64,000 nucleotides of DNA from contig JBBSLP010000006.1 in the NCBI GenBank assembly GCA_038255145.1, positions 1 to 64,000 of the forward strand, given 5' to 3'. Positions 1 to 8,252 of the stretch are shown in pieces; the stretch's first letter is position 1, and every line of letters starts with the position of its first letter. The notes beneath the pieces are model-generated. The model saw only the letters and a list, made by a program, of their open reading frames with translations, was not told the DNA's origin and ran no database searches. Made by a program: the position numbers and the translations under genes. The stretch comes from WHTX01 sp038255145. Lineage in GTDB: Bacteria > Actinomycetota > Acidimicrobiia > Acidimicrobiales > CAIXPF01.

Positions 1-37
1 CCTCGGCCACACCGTCACCCTCGCCCCCGCCGCCTGA
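1..37 (+). CDS. Possible C-terminal tail of a plus-strand gene
   Basis: An open frame entering from the left edge encodes about eleven residues ending in LAPAA and stops with TGA at 35-37. A strong hairpin follows at 60-90, which fits the end of a plus-strand gene facing the minus-strand genes to the right. Too little is visible to name a product, and chance openness of so short a frame in GC-rich DNA is quite possible. Confidence 0.22.
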   Translation, partial: LGHTVTLAPAA

Positions 38-59
38 CACCCCACCCCCACAACACACT

Positions 60-90
60 CCGGGGTGAGGGGCTCCGCCCCCCACCCCGG
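60..90. terminator. GC-rich hairpin between convergent reading directions
   Basis: Eight base pairs (60-67 with 83-90), one mismatch, then five more pairs around a three-base loop at 74-76. No T-run follows on either strand. It lies just downstream of the minus-strand methyltransferase stop at 140 and could end transcription from either side. Confidence 0.5.
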
Positions 91-139
91 ACCACACGCG
101 CCACCGCCTCAACCAACTACAGGGAATTTTCCGGTCAGA

Positions 140-961
140 TCAGACGACGTCGTTGTCCTCTTGGTCGAGCGGACGCTGACCCCAAGCGACATGGAAGACG
201 AAGCCGTTTCGGACCTCGCCGCACTTAATCGACTCAACAAGTTTGTCTAGCTGATCCTGTGTCATGAGACCCGGCGCAACGACGAAAGGCGGACCAGCCG
301 CCTCGATGGCTTGCACCATATATGCCTCGTAACGGTTTCCCGGTAGCGGGTTTGGGACCTGCCCGTAGGATTCGACGTTGGCGAATCCCGCCGTCGAGAG
401 AAGCTGCGCAAGCGAGCCGCCTAAGCGGAAGTCGGCGTGGGGTAAAGTCGCAGCGACGACCGTCTTCCGAGCTAGTGCGAAGAGTTCTTCAGCCTCATTT
501 CGCGGACCCTCAATATCGATATCGAAAGACGGATCAACGACCACGAGCCACCCACCTGGGCGGAGGGCGCCGTATATCTGCATCAAAACGGTTCGTCGAT
601 CTTCCGGACTGAGATGCATGAGCAACAAGCGACAGTGAACGAAATCGTAGTAGCCCTGTTCCAAGAGGTCCGTCCGCAGGTCGCCGCAGCGAAGCTCAAG
701 ATGTCCGCTTGAGGTTTCCGGAAACAGATGGTCATCCAGATCGACGCCAACTACATGTCCGTCACTACCGCAGCGGTCGGCCATCCACATTGCCATGGAT
801 ACCGCACCGACTCCGGCCTCCAGACATTTCGAGCCTGGCCGAATGTCAAGGCTCGACAGGACTCCCATTGACACCCAGTCCAACGCCGCTTCTTGCAGTC
901 GCAGGCGCTTGGCCTCCTGCTCCTCCGCCACCGACCGAAAGACGTAGTGATCTTCGCTCAC
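140..961 (-). CDS. Class I SAM-dependent methyltransferase (element cargo)
   Basis: The 273-residue product has a Rossmann methyltransferase core. Motif I is LEAGVGAVSM near residue 47, an acidic residue ends strand 2 in VVGVDLDD near residue 72, and a motif IV-like DFVHCRLLLMHL sits near residue 107, followed by LRPGGWLVVVDP. The layout resembles small-molecule methyltransferases of the UbiE/Methyltransf_25 type; the substrate cannot be told. Codon use is visibly less GC-biased than the neighbouring element genes, suggesting separate acquisition. It is the last minus-strand gene in view, separated by about 80 bases from a small hypothetical, so it may have its own promoter. It could be a moron or cargo gene, or chromosomal if the element ends just to its right. 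Confidence 0.8.
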   Translation of the reverse strand: MSEDHYVFRSVAEEQEAKRLRLQEAALDWVSMGVLSSLDIRPGSKCLEAGVGAVSMAMWMADRCGSDGHVVGVDLDDHLFPETSSGHLELRCGDLRTDLLEQGYYDFVHCRLLLMHLSPEDRRTVLMQIYGALRPGGWLVVVDPSFDIDIEGPRNEAEELFALARKTVVAATLPHADFRLGGSLAQLLSTAGFANVESYGQVPNPLPGNRYEAYMVQAIEAAGPPFVVAPGLMTQDQLDKLVESIKCGEVRNGFVFHVAWGQRPLDQEDNDVV

Positions 962-1042
962 GACTGCGGACTGTACCGGAGTTGCATGTTGCCTGCCCGT
1001 GGAATGCGAACGTCCAATCTGGCACGATGCCAGTAGGAGTAC

Positions 1043-1243
1043 TCACGAGATCATCCACGCCACTTCGAGGTCGTCGGGGATCTCCTCCTGAGCCAGCCAC
1101 GCCGTGTTGCGGGCGATGCGTTCGATCGGGCCGGCGCAGATCCAGTCCGGGGCGCCGGACGCTCGCAGTCGTTCGAGGTGAGCCTGGTCCTCGAAGATCC
1201 GGGTGGCGAAGTGGACCTGGGCTTCAGGGCTCATCCAGCTCAT
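1043..1243 (-). CDS. Small phage-element hypothetical protein
   Basis: This 66-residue acidic protein starts ten bases after the tape-measure stop and reads in the same direction, so it is probably co-transcribed with it. Its composition (SPEAQVHFATRIFEDQAHLE near the N terminus, then a helical stretch) looks like a real soluble protein rather than a shadow frame. No family is recognised. By position, downstream of a tape measure, it could be a minor tail-associated protein, but that is inference. Confidence 0.5.
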   Translation of the reverse strand: MSWMSPEAQVHFATRIFEDQAHLERLRASGAPDWICAGPIERIARNTAWLAQEEIPDDLEVAWMIS

Positions 1244-1253
1244 GGGTTCAGCC

Positions 1254-3821
1254 TCAGTCCCACGGCCCGATGCCGCCGTTTCGCTTCAGTCTGGACAGCT
1301 CCTCAGCGAGCTGCTGCATGGTGACCACCGAGCCGGCCACGTTGAGGTTGATGACCGTGCCGGCTGCCTGTCCGGGGGTGAGCACCTTCTCGCCGTCCTG
1401 CAGGATGGCCAGACCTTCGCCGCCAGGGTTGGAAGCGTGGAACACGCCACCTCCGTGGAAGCGAGGGACCGACGCCAGGGCGGCGGTGTCGGACTCGGCC
1501 GTGAAGTTGCTCTCCGACAGGGCCATGTAGTCCACGAAGTTCGGGTTGGCGATCTGGCGGCGGATGCGGGCCACTTCGAGCTCGTGGAGCAGTTCGGCGG
1601 TGGCGGCCTCCTTGACCCGCTTCTGGGCTTCCTCGATGCGGGTGGCGGCCTCCTCGGTGGCCTTCGCCCGGGCCGCTTGCGCCGTCTCGTACTGCTGCTT
1701 GTAGGTGGCCTCGGCGGTGTCGACCGCCCTGCTGGCTGCGGTCACCCGAAGACGGGCGCCTTCGATCTGCGAGGCGGCCGACTCCGCGGCGCGGGCCTTG
1801 GCGTCCTCGCCACTGACGATGGCCTCCTCCAACCCGGCCTCGGCCTCGAGGACACCCTCGACGGCTTCGGTCTGACGGTTGCGTGCCTGCTCGATCCGCT
1901 CGGTGGCCTGTTCCTCGGCCCTGGCCCGGTCATCGGCCGCTTGGACGTGGGCGTCGCGTAGGTCTTCCTCAGCCGACTTGACGTCGCTGGCGGCGTCCTT
2001 GTTCGCCTCGGTCACGTCCTCTTCGGTGCGCTGCAGGTCCAACAGGGCCTTCTCACGGTCCCGCTGCGCCTCGTAGGGGTTGTCCTCGGTGAGCGAGCCC
2101 AGCAGGGCGTCCTGGTAGGCGGAACGGGCGTCTGCGAGGGAGCGGGCCCCGTCACGTTCGGTGCGCCGCGCCTGTTCGCGGGCGTCGGTGACGTTGCGGG
2201 TGGCGTCGACGATGCGCTTCTCGGAGTCCTCCGCCGCTTCGGCGAGGTCGCGCTGCACGTCGACTTCGGTCTTCGCCAGGTCCTTGTCGGCGCCGATGCG
2301 CTTCTCGCGGGCGTCCTCGAGGCGCTTGGACGCCGTCGCCACCTGCTTGTCGGCCGACTTGGCGGCGTCGGCCATGGTGCGGGCGGCGTCACGCTCGGCC
2401 TTGGCCAGATCGTTCACCGCGTCGGCCTGGCCTTGGCGGGCGTCCTCGACGTTCTGCGCGGCGTTGATGATCGACTGCTCAGCGGCGGCGTTGGCCTGCT
2501 GAACGGAAGCGGAGGCGTCGGCCTCAGCGTCGGCGTAGCCGGTGGCGGCCTCGGCCACGGTCATCTTGGCGTCGCTGATCGCCTGGTACGAGGACACCAG
2601 GTCACCGCGCAGCCCGGCGACCCGCTTCTGCTCAGCCTCAGGGATGAGCAAGCCGGCGAAGTCGGCCATGCCGGCGTTCAGGGCCTGCTTCGCCGCACCG
2701 ATCAGCGACGCTGACTCCTTGACGTCACCAGCGGCGTCGACCCACTGCTCACCCACGAAGACGGCAGCGCGGCCGGCCAGGTTGCCCGCGCCGGGGATGG
2801 ACTCCAACCCGGCCTTGAGGATCTCGGTGCCGATCGTGACTGCCGGGCCGAGGATGTCGGCCACCTTGCCGGCGTTGGCGGCCACGTCGTTCAGACCCTG
2901 GGCCAGGACCACGACGTAGGGGGCGAGCTCGGCGCCGACCTGCGTGCCCAGCAGACCGAGCTGAGTCTTCGCCTCAGCGACCGCCTGGGAGTACTGCTGG
3001 GCGGCGGCGGTGTCCTCCGGGGACAGGACGTTGCCAGCCTTGCCCTTCAGGGCGTCGAACTCGGCGTTGGTGAGCGACAGCAGGGGCATCAGCTCCCGGT
3101 ACGCCTCCTCACCGAGCGCGATGGAACCCACCGACGCCCGTTGCGCGGCGTCACCCGACCGCCAGGCGGCCGCCACGTTCATCAGGGTGCCTTCGAGGTC
3201 GGCCGACCCGTCAGCGAACCTGGCCTGCTCGATGCCCAACGCCCGGAACTTCTCGGGGGCGGCAGTCAGGTTGGTCTGCATCTGCACGAGGCCGTCGATG
3301 GCCTGGGTGGTGTCCACGCCCTTGGCCTGAAGGGCGTACCAGAACCGGGTGGCCTCCTCGGTGGAGATGCGCATCGTCCCGGCGAGCTGATCGATCTGGG
3401 GGGCGATCTCGGTCAGCTTCCCCAGGGAGAACTGGCCCACCTTCACCAACGCCGCACCCAACGCCACGGCCACGACAGTTGCACCAGCCATCGCCGTGCC
3501 CAAACCGCCGAGCTTGCCGACAGCGGCGCCGATGTCGTCGGAGAACTCACCCAGACCGGCGGAATCGGCCAGGTCGGTGATGCGATCGGTGGCGCGGGTC
3601 TGCAGAGAGCGAACGTCAGGTGCGGACTTGCCGCCACCAGCCTTGGTCCGGTCGAGCCCGGCTTCGATCCGCTGGGACTCCTTGTAGATCGCATCAGCGA
3701 CCGCCTTGTAGTCGCCCTCGGTCGCCGCCAACTGGGCGGACAGCTTCTTCAGCGCGGCCACAGCACCAGCGGAGTCGCCGGTGAGGTTGACCCTCATCAC
3801 CGTGGTCTTGCTAGCGGCCAT
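1254..3821 (-). CDS. Phage tail tape-measure protein
   Basis: The product is about 855 residues. A helical N-terminal region leads into a Gly/Ala hydrophobic segment (GTAMAGATVVAVALGAALV, about residues 120-150). A very long Ala/Glu/Asp/Arg coiled coil fills roughly residues 420-780. The C terminus carries the typical glycine-rich ending GGEGLAILQDGEKVLTPGQ. Tape measures set tail length and act during genome delivery. ATG at 3821 is preferred because the frame's upstream TTG at 3845 would overlap the previous gene further. The odd point is context: it follows a small terminase and one short gene, with no capsid, portal or tail-tube gene between. The repetitive coiled coil was checked for composition only, not aligned. 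Confidence 0.85.
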   Translation of the reverse strand: MAASKTTVMRVNLTGDSAGAVAALKKLSAQLAATEGDYKAVADAIYKESQRIEAGLDRTKAGGGKSAPDVRSLQTRATDRITDLADSAGLGEFSDDIGAAVGKLGGLGTAMAGATVVAVALGAALVKVGQFSLGKLTEIAPQIDQLAGTMRISTEEATRFWYALQAKGVDTTQAIDGLVQMQTNLTAAPEKFRALGIEQARFADGSADLEGTLMNVAAAWRSGDAAQRASVGSIALGEEAYRELMPLLSLTNAEFDALKGKAGNVLSPEDTAAAQQYSQAVAEAKTQLGLLGTQVGAELAPYVVVLAQGLNDVAANAGKVADILGPAVTIGTEILKAGLESIPGAGNLAGRAAVFVGEQWVDAAGDVKESASLIGAAKQALNAGMADFAGLLIPEAEQKRVAGLRGDLVSSYQAISDAKMTVAEAATGYADAEADASASVQQANAAAEQSIINAAQNVEDARQGQADAVNDLAKAERDAARTMADAAKSADKQVATASKRLEDAREKRIGADKDLAKTEVDVQRDLAEAAEDSEKRIVDATRNVTDAREQARRTERDGARSLADARSAYQDALLGSLTEDNPYEAQRDREKALLDLQRTEEDVTEANKDAASDVKSAEEDLRDAHVQAADDRARAEEQATERIEQARNRQTEAVEGVLEAEAGLEEAIVSGEDAKARAAESAASQIEGARLRVTAASRAVDTAEATYKQQYETAQAARAKATEEAATRIEEAQKRVKEAATAELLHELEVARIRRQIANPNFVDYMALSESNFTAESDTAALASVPRFHGGGVFHASNPGGEGLAILQDGEKVLTPGQAAGTVINLNVAGSVVTMQQLAEELSRLKRNGGIGPWD

Positions 3822-4140
3822 CGTGTTGTCCCCGTCCCCGTCCAACCCTCAACTGCAGCACCTGCTCATCGAACGCCGCCCGATCCCGCCACACCGGACG
3901 CCCGTGACCACCCACCTGGCCGCGCTCGGCAGGGGGCACGTCATGCTCGACGCACCACTCGATCACAGCCCGTTTGTGCGCCATGAAGGCGTGCAGCTCG
4001 GCCGCCTCGACCCGGTCCATGGGCGACCGATCGCTGACCATGTCCCCGTGCGTCGTCCAGTCCTCGACGACGCACCGGACGAGCTCGACCGGCAGGACGG
4101 GGCCCTCGTCGGGTTCCTCGTCGGGCCTACGACGCCGCAT
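3811..4140 (-). CDS. Hypothetical protein between small terminase and tape measure
   Basis: A 109-residue protein. Its ATG overlaps the end of the small terminase gene by 14 bases, and its stop overlaps the tape-measure start by 11, so the three genes form one translational unit. It begins with an Arg-rich stretch (MRRRRPDEE), has a central helix with HAFMAHKRAVIEWCVEH and a basic C terminus. No known family is recognised. Position would suit a tail-assembly or packaging accessory protein, but nothing in the residues proves it. The frame is open further upstream, but that part antisense-shadows the terminase gene. Confidence 0.6.
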   Translation of the reverse strand: MRRRRPDEEPDEGPVLPVELVRCVVEDWTTHGDMVSDRSPMDRVEAAELHAFMAHKRAVIEWCVEHDVPPAERGQVGGHGRPVWRDRAAFDEQVLQLRVGRGRGQHDGR

Positions 4141-4525
4141 TGGGGCGGTTCCGCTTCTCCTCGAGCAACCGGACCCGACCCCACCGCACGTCAGCGGCCT
4201 TCTTCGCCCGCCTCGACGCCGGGGTCGCACCCTCGTCGCTCTCCTCCAACGGCCACGACAAAGCGTCCACCAGGCGCTGGAAACACAACCGGGCCTGGCG
4301 CAACTCACCCGGGATAGGACTCAGACGGGGCTGACCACGGGACCCGTCGACCATCAACCCCTGCTCCACCAACAGCGCTTCGAGGTCGCCGATCAGGTCC
4401 AATTGGGCGCACGCCTGTTCCAGAATTGCCGTGTCGGACACGGTCAGCTCGAACTCGGCGGTCGCTAACACCCAGAACCGACGCCCCCGGTCCCCCAGGT
4501 GGGCCGGCACTCCGTCACCGGGCAT
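4127..4525 (-). CDS. Phage terminase small subunit, P27-like
   Basis: The 132-residue product matches the P27-type small terminase pattern. A helical segment around AILEQACAQLDLIGDLEALL is followed by the signature GLMVDGSRGQPRLSPIPGEL and a basic tail. Small terminases recognise the phage packaging site and recruit the large terminase. No large terminase follows; the next gene is a short hypothetical and then the tape measure. That makes the gene interesting as a possible packaging-redirection factor of a satellite. It is first in its transcription unit, after a 212-base gap that should hold its promoter. Confidence 0.72.
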   Translation of the reverse strand: MPGDGVPAHLGDRGRRFWVLATAEFELTVSDTAILEQACAQLDLIGDLEALLVEQGLMVDGSRGQPRLSPIPGELRQARLCFQRLVDALSWPLEESDEGATPASRRAKKAADVRWGRVRLLEEKRNRPNAAS

Positions 4526-4737
4526 CGCGAAAGTCCTCGTCAGAGGCTGTTTCTAAGGCACTTTCGCAAAGGGGCAGTGCTACTGGCCTGTTTCGCAGCC
4601 GGTCTAGGGGGGGATGAGAGGGGGTGGCCCGGTGCCCCCCTGACCTGCGGTTATGTGTCCATACACCGTTTGACCTGGGCTTTTGTTGACCCTCGGTCTT
4701 TCGCATCTCGACTGTGTTGATAATCGGGTCGGGGTGG
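4526..4737. other. Gap between early and late modules of the element
   Basis: About 210 bases that are more AT-rich than the rest of the element. They separate the replication/excision operon from the terminase-tape measure unit, all on the minus strand. A promoter for the late unit is expected here, but no convincing -35/-10 pair could be assigned by eye. A 63-residue minus-strand frame at 4515-4706 was judged non-coding because of its composition. Confidence 0.4.
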
Positions 4738-5007
4738 TCACGCCGCTGCCCTGCTGGTGACCTGCTGGGCCTGCACCCATGCCAGGCCCCTGGTGGTCAC
4801 GTACTCATCCGGGGCGGTGGTGACGTTGAACTCCCCGTCCACGACGTGGTGACCCTCGACGGGTGTGGTCCACCGCTTGGCTGTGATGACCACGTCCCGC
4901 CCACCCCAGATGGTGCGCACCCACAGGATGGGCCCGGTGCGCATGTCGGTCAGCTCCTCGGCGTACGCGTCGAGGGTGTGTCCGATCAGTCTCAGCTCGA
5001 CGGTCAT
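4738..5007 (-). CDS. Small hypothetical protein of the element
   Basis: An 89-residue protein beginning MTVELRLIGHTLDAYAEEL. Its ATG overlaps the TGA that would end the frame-corrected upstream gene (ATGA), the junction style used throughout this operon. The sequence looks beta-rich with WVRTIWGGRDVVITAKRW and no cysteines. No family is recognised. It is the last gene of the replication/excision operon before the 212-base gap. Confidence 0.6.
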   Translation of the reverse strand: MTVELRLIGHTLDAYAEELTDMRTGPILWVRTIWGGRDVVITAKRWTTPVEGHHVVDGEFNVTTAPDEYVTTRGLAWVQAQQVTSRAAA

Positions 5008-5692
5008 GCCGCCACCTGTGCCCGCTCGGCGGCGTAGAAGGTGGTCGTGGCCTGTGCTCGACCTGCTGGGCTCGGGCGGCAGCTACTTCGGCGTGCACGG
5101 CGGCCAGCTCGTCGCGGGCCCGACCGACCGCTTCATGGGCCTTCAGGTTGGGCTCCTCGGCGTGGATGAGGGAGCCGAGGGCGGTAGCGGCGGCGTTCTC
5201 GTACGCCCGTTCGGACTCGAGGTTGCCGAGGCGGCGGGCGTTGGTCAGTTCGGCGTCGGCGGCCAGGCGTTCGTGGTGGGCCTTGATAGGCCCGAAGATG
5301 CTCCTCATCAGGACGTCGTCGCTGCTGCGGGGTTCGACGGCCATGGCGAGCGCTGCGACCCGTCGGGCGTCGTCATCGCTGATCTCCACGGGGTTGCGAG
5401 GCAGCCGCTCGAGCCACATCACATCGGTCCGACCAAGTTCCTTGGGTGCCTTGGAGAAGGGGTCGGCCTTCATCGTGGCGGCCCACGGCACGGTGTACGC
5501 CTTCAGGGTCACCGGTTCTGTCGCTGCCAACTTGGCGGCGACGTATGCGGCCAGGTTCGGGTCGGCCTGGCTGGGCCCGTACTTCTGACACTTCGACAGC
5601 AGGTAGTTGAGCCGGCCCCGGTCGAGAGGCTTGCGTGCGTCGAGCCGGCGGGCCTCCATGATGTCGTCGCGGGTGATGGTCGATTCCGCCAT
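5004..5692 (-). CDS. Hypothetical element protein; needs a one-base frame correction
   Basis: The ATG at 5692 lies one base after the excisionase-like stop. The first 200 or so residues look like a real helical protein (LNYLLSKCQKYGPSQADPNL near the start, then a charged coil). The uninterrupted frame then runs to 4805, but that tail antisense-shadows the next gene and is Arg/His/Pro-rich. In the -1 frame the region around 5010-5060 reads RAQATTTFYAAERAQVAA and stops at 5004, overlapping the next ATG exactly. One missing base near 5040-5070 would join them. A true -1 slip is the alternative. If neither holds, the gene ends at 4805. Function is unknown. Confidence 0.5.
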
Positions 5693-5693
5693 G

Positions 5694-6098
5694 TCAGGCT
5701 CCTTCGTTGAGGTATCGGGCCAGCTCGCTCTCGGCGATCAGCCGTCGCCGCCGGACGCTCAGGGCCTTGAGTTGGCCCTGAGCGACCAAACGGTGGACTG
5801 TCCGCACCGATACGCCAATCCGGGTCGCAGCCCCCGGGTAGTCATGCGCGAGCGGCACCTGTCCAGTGTGCGCCGCACCGCCGTTGGCCTGCTCGTTTGT
5901 CAGTTCCTGACAGCTCGGGGCAGTTCCTGGCAGTTCACGGCTGATCCGGTCGAACAGACGGCTCAGTTCGTCCAGCTCCCGCGCTGCGACGCGCTGCCCG
6001 TTGGACCGCAGCCGCGGCACGTAGCTCGCCAGGGCGAGGGCAGCGTTCTCGGCCAAGGTCCGGTTGCTATGCACGAGCTCGTCGACCGAGGGGGTCAC
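5694..6098 (-). CDS. Excisionase/AlpA-like helix-turn-helix protein
   Basis: The 134-residue product starts at a GTG overlapping the preceding stop (GTGA at 6098-6095). The C-terminal 50 residues form a MerR/excisionase-type DNA-binding domain: AATRIGVSVRTVHRLVAQGQ followed by a basic wing and a final helix (ESELARYLNEGA). The N-terminal part is helical. In integrative elements such proteins bind the att region to direct excision, and some repress the lysogeny operon. Here it sits at the far end of the replication operon rather than beside the integrase, so it may act as a transcription regulator instead. The open frame extends upstream to 6350, but that part shadows the neighbouring gene. 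Confidence 0.75.
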   Translation of the reverse strand: MTPSVDELVHSNRTLAENAALALASYVPRLRSNGQRVAARELDELSRLFDRISRELPGTAPSCQELTNEQANGGAAHTGQVPLAHDYPGAATRIGVSVRTVHRLVAQGQLKALSVRRRRLIAESELARYLNEGA

Positions 6099-6601
6099 GC
6101 TGCCCGCCTCATCCGGCAGCTCGGGCACGGGGCCGTTCGCCACTCGAGGTTGGACGGGTAGCTCGGTGGTGCGTCCCTGTCGACAACGCACAGCCGGACC
6201 CGACCGAGGTCGGTGAGCCCACCGCACGACGGGCACCCGCCCGCTGCGGCCACAAGGCCGTCGTGAAACAGCCGCTCTGGATCGAGCCCGAGCTGTTGCT
6301 GCAGCGCCACCCGGGGCAGTGGCCCTGCCGTCAGCCGGGCCGCTCGCCACCGATGTTGGACCGCCTGCCTCGCCTTCTCTCTCCAGCTCGCCATGTAGGG
6401 AGCGGGAGCCGATTTTTCCCCCGCACGGTCAGGGTGTGCCCCGTGCCCCCTCTTAAGAGGGGGGGCACTGGGCACGCTCCCACCAGATGCGTGCCCACGC
6501 AGATGGGCACGGTTGGGCACGCTGGGCACGCTTGGTTGAATGTCCTGGTCAGACGGGGTTTGACCGTGCCCCGTCCTTGTGGCGGCTCCGAGGTCAGTCA
6601 T
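6095..6601 (-). CDS. Cys-rich element protein, probable zinc-binding
   Basis: Two CxxC pairs (CPSCGG and CPSCRM) near the C terminus suggest a zinc ribbon of about 50 residues. Between them lies LGRVRLCVVDRDAPPSYPS. The start is uncertain. ATG at 6601 overlaps the upstream ATPase gene's stop by eight bases in the operon's style and gives 168 residues. ATG at 6394 (MASWREKARQ) gives 99 residues and would leave the repeat cluster at 6436-6640 largely non-coding. The N-terminal part of the long version is low-complexity and coincides with those repeats, which favours 6394. Role unknown; zinc-ribbon proteins next to phage replication genes often bind DNA. Confidence 0.6.
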   Translation of the reverse strand: MTDLGAATRTGHGQTPSDQDIQPSVPSVPNRAHLRGHASGGSVPSAPPLKRGHGAHPDRAGEKSAPAPYMASWREKARQAVQHRWRAARLTAGPLPRVALQQQLGLDPERLFHDGLVAAAGGCPSCGGLTDLGRVRLCVVDRDAPPSYPSNLEWRTAPCPSCRMRRAA

Positions 6602-6640
6602 CGACGCCCTCCGAGGGGGCGTGCCCATCGCTCTGGGCAC
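6436..6640. repeat. Cluster of GGGCAC/GTGCCC iteron-like repeats, candidate replication origin
   Basis: The hexamer GGGCAC or its complement occurs eleven times in 205 bases: 6436, 6443, 6463, 6470, 6491, 6505, 6515, 6524, 6566, 6621 and 6635. Pairs are often 7, 14 or 20-21 bases apart. Two outward-facing copies bracket a near-perfect palindrome at 6443-6468 centred on CTCTTAAGAG. A short T-run lies nearby at 6412-6416. By base composition, well under one copy would be expected. The cluster sits immediately downstream of the ATPase gene and within the unit that also encodes the primase, the usual place for an iteron-type origin in satellites and small replicons. Function is inferred. Confidence 0.55.
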
Positions 6641-8252
6641 GCATCAGGTCGTCCACTTCCCGGTACGGCTGGACGCTCCGAAGCCCCCCGGTGACCTTCT
6701 CGGCGTAGCCCTCGTCAACGAGCACCTGGACGGCCAAGTCCTTGATCTCGTTGCGGCCGGACACGTTCTCCCGCACCCCGCGCATTGACATCGGCTTGTC
6801 CGCCAGCTCGAGCGCCCGGGACACCTTCTCCATGAACCCGGTCGGGCGGAACCGCTCCTCTGAGGGCTTGGCCAGCACCCATCGCACCGTCTCACCGCTG
6901 GGTGACGACGACAGGGTGAGCTCGGCGAAGTCCCGATGCTTGTCCCCCGCGCAGTGGCGCCGCACCTGACCCGGCCGGTCCTTCACGACCGACACGGCGG
7001 CCATGCCCGTCAGCCCCACCCCGAAGGGCTTACGCATGGTGACGCCGTAGGCCACGTCGACCCCGGCGATCTTGTGCTGGGACCCGATCGCCCGGCCCTC
7101 CTTGCCGGTCTGTTCCTTCGACCGGTGCGGTGTGTGGTCGATGAACGAGACAGCGGCACCACGTCGGGCTGGAACCCGGCCGGCGTAGGCGTAGAACTTG
7201 GCCACGTCGGCGGTGTCGCTGATGTTGAGACCGTGGACGGCCATGCCTTCGCTGAGCCCGTCGAGGACCACGAGCGCCGCCCCGTCGCAGGCGTCGGCGT
7301 AGGCGGTCAGCGCCTCGATGTGCAAGGCCGGGGCCCCGCCGTTGCGGGTGACGAACAGCGGCTCCTCAGGGCGGCTGTAGCGGAACCCGGACAGGATGAG
7401 CACCGGTGGCACACCGAGGGCCAGGAGGCGCCCCACGACGCTCTCCGGGCTGTCCTCGAAGTCGATGTACACCGCTACCCCGCCGTCCATCAGGACGGTG
7501 GCGCAGGCCACCAGCAGGAGCCACGACTTCATCGACTCGGACTCACCGATGACCGTGTGCAACTTGCCCGGGTAGAACATGGCGGGCCCGTCGAGGCGGG
7601 GCATGATCGCCGGCTCGGGCGGGACGAACGTGCCGTCCACGTAGGCGTCCAGCGCCAACGGCGACCAGCTCGACGACTGATCATCCTCAGCCTGACGCTC
7701 GTCCTCTTCCTCCTCGGAAGGCTCAAGTACCTCGTGCGGTACCTGCGCCTGTTGAGGGGACCGACTGCGCCGTTCGGCCACTCGCTGCGCTGCCATGAAC
7801 TCGGCGTGCTCCCGCTTCTCCCGCTTGGCGTCCTCCTGCGCCCGCTCGAACTTGGCCTTGCTCTCGCGCTGCCAGTCGGGGACGTCGGGGCAGCCGGCGT
7901 CGATGCACATGCGACCGGCGTGGTCGTGCTTCTTGCGGGCCTTGTTCACCTCGCGGGTTGCAGTAGCCCCGCTGATCCGCCCCCACTTCTCGGTGGCCAT
8001 CCGGTGCCGCCGCAGAAGGTCAGCCATCTGGGTGTCTGAACACCCGGCTTCGGCTGCGCGACACATGAAGCGGTAGATGGCGTCGCTGCGCTTCCCAACG
8101 GGGGCCACGTCGTCCAGGCAGGGCTCGACGATCTTCTGCAGCACCTCCGACGAAGCACCCCCGTCGCCGCCGGTGGCCAGCTTGACCACCGTCGGCTGGT
8201 GCGGGTCGGGCGGGAGGTTCGCGTCGAGACGGGCGAGGCTGACACCGGTCAT
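6594..8252 (-). CDS. RepA/DnaB-type AAA ATPase, replication helicase of the element
   Basis: About 552 residues starting at an ATG that overlaps the primase stop (ATGA at 8252). An N-terminal helical domain is followed by an acidic linker (EPSEEEEDERQAEDD, about residues 175-190). The P-loop ATPase domain has a variant Walker A, GESESMKSW, a strand with VAVYIDFEDSPE, and a Walker B-like ALVVLDGL. The C-terminal 100 residues look like a winged helix (VRENVSGRNEIKDLAVQVL). This arrangement is common in actinophage and plasmid replication ATPases that load at an origin. Together with the adjoining primase it should form the element's replication module. The longer open frame to 8384 shadows the primase gene. 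Confidence 0.75.
   Translation of the reverse strand: MTGVSLARLDANLPPDPHQPTVVKLATGGDGGASSEVLQKIVEPCLDDVAPVGKRSDAIYRFMCRAAEAGCSDTQMADLLRRHRMATEKWGRISGATATREVNKARKKHDHAGRMCIDAGCPDVPDWQRESKAKFERAQEDAKREKREHAEFMAAQRVAERRSRSPQQAQVPHEVLEPSEEEEDERQAEDDQSSSWSPLALDAYVDGTFVPPEPAIMPRLDGPAMFYPGKLHTVIGESESMKSWLLLVACATVLMDGGVAVYIDFEDSPESVVGRLLALGVPPVLILSGFRYSRPEEPLFVTRNGGAPALHIEALTAYADACDGAALVVLDGLSEGMAVHGLNISDTADVAKFYAYAGRVPARRGAAVSFIDHTPHRSKEQTGKEGRAIGSQHKIAGVDVAYGVTMRKPFGVGLTGMAAVSVVKDRPGQVRRHCAGDKHRDFAELTLSSSPSGETVRWVLAKPSEERFRPTGFMEKVSRALELADKPMSMRGVRENVSGRNEIKDLAVQVLVDEGYAEKVTGGLRSVQPYREVDDLMRAQSDGHAPSEGVDD

Noticed and set aside
1..1300. Left attachment site of the element
   Set aside because: No repeat of the tRNA-Thr 3' sequence was found by reading this stretch.
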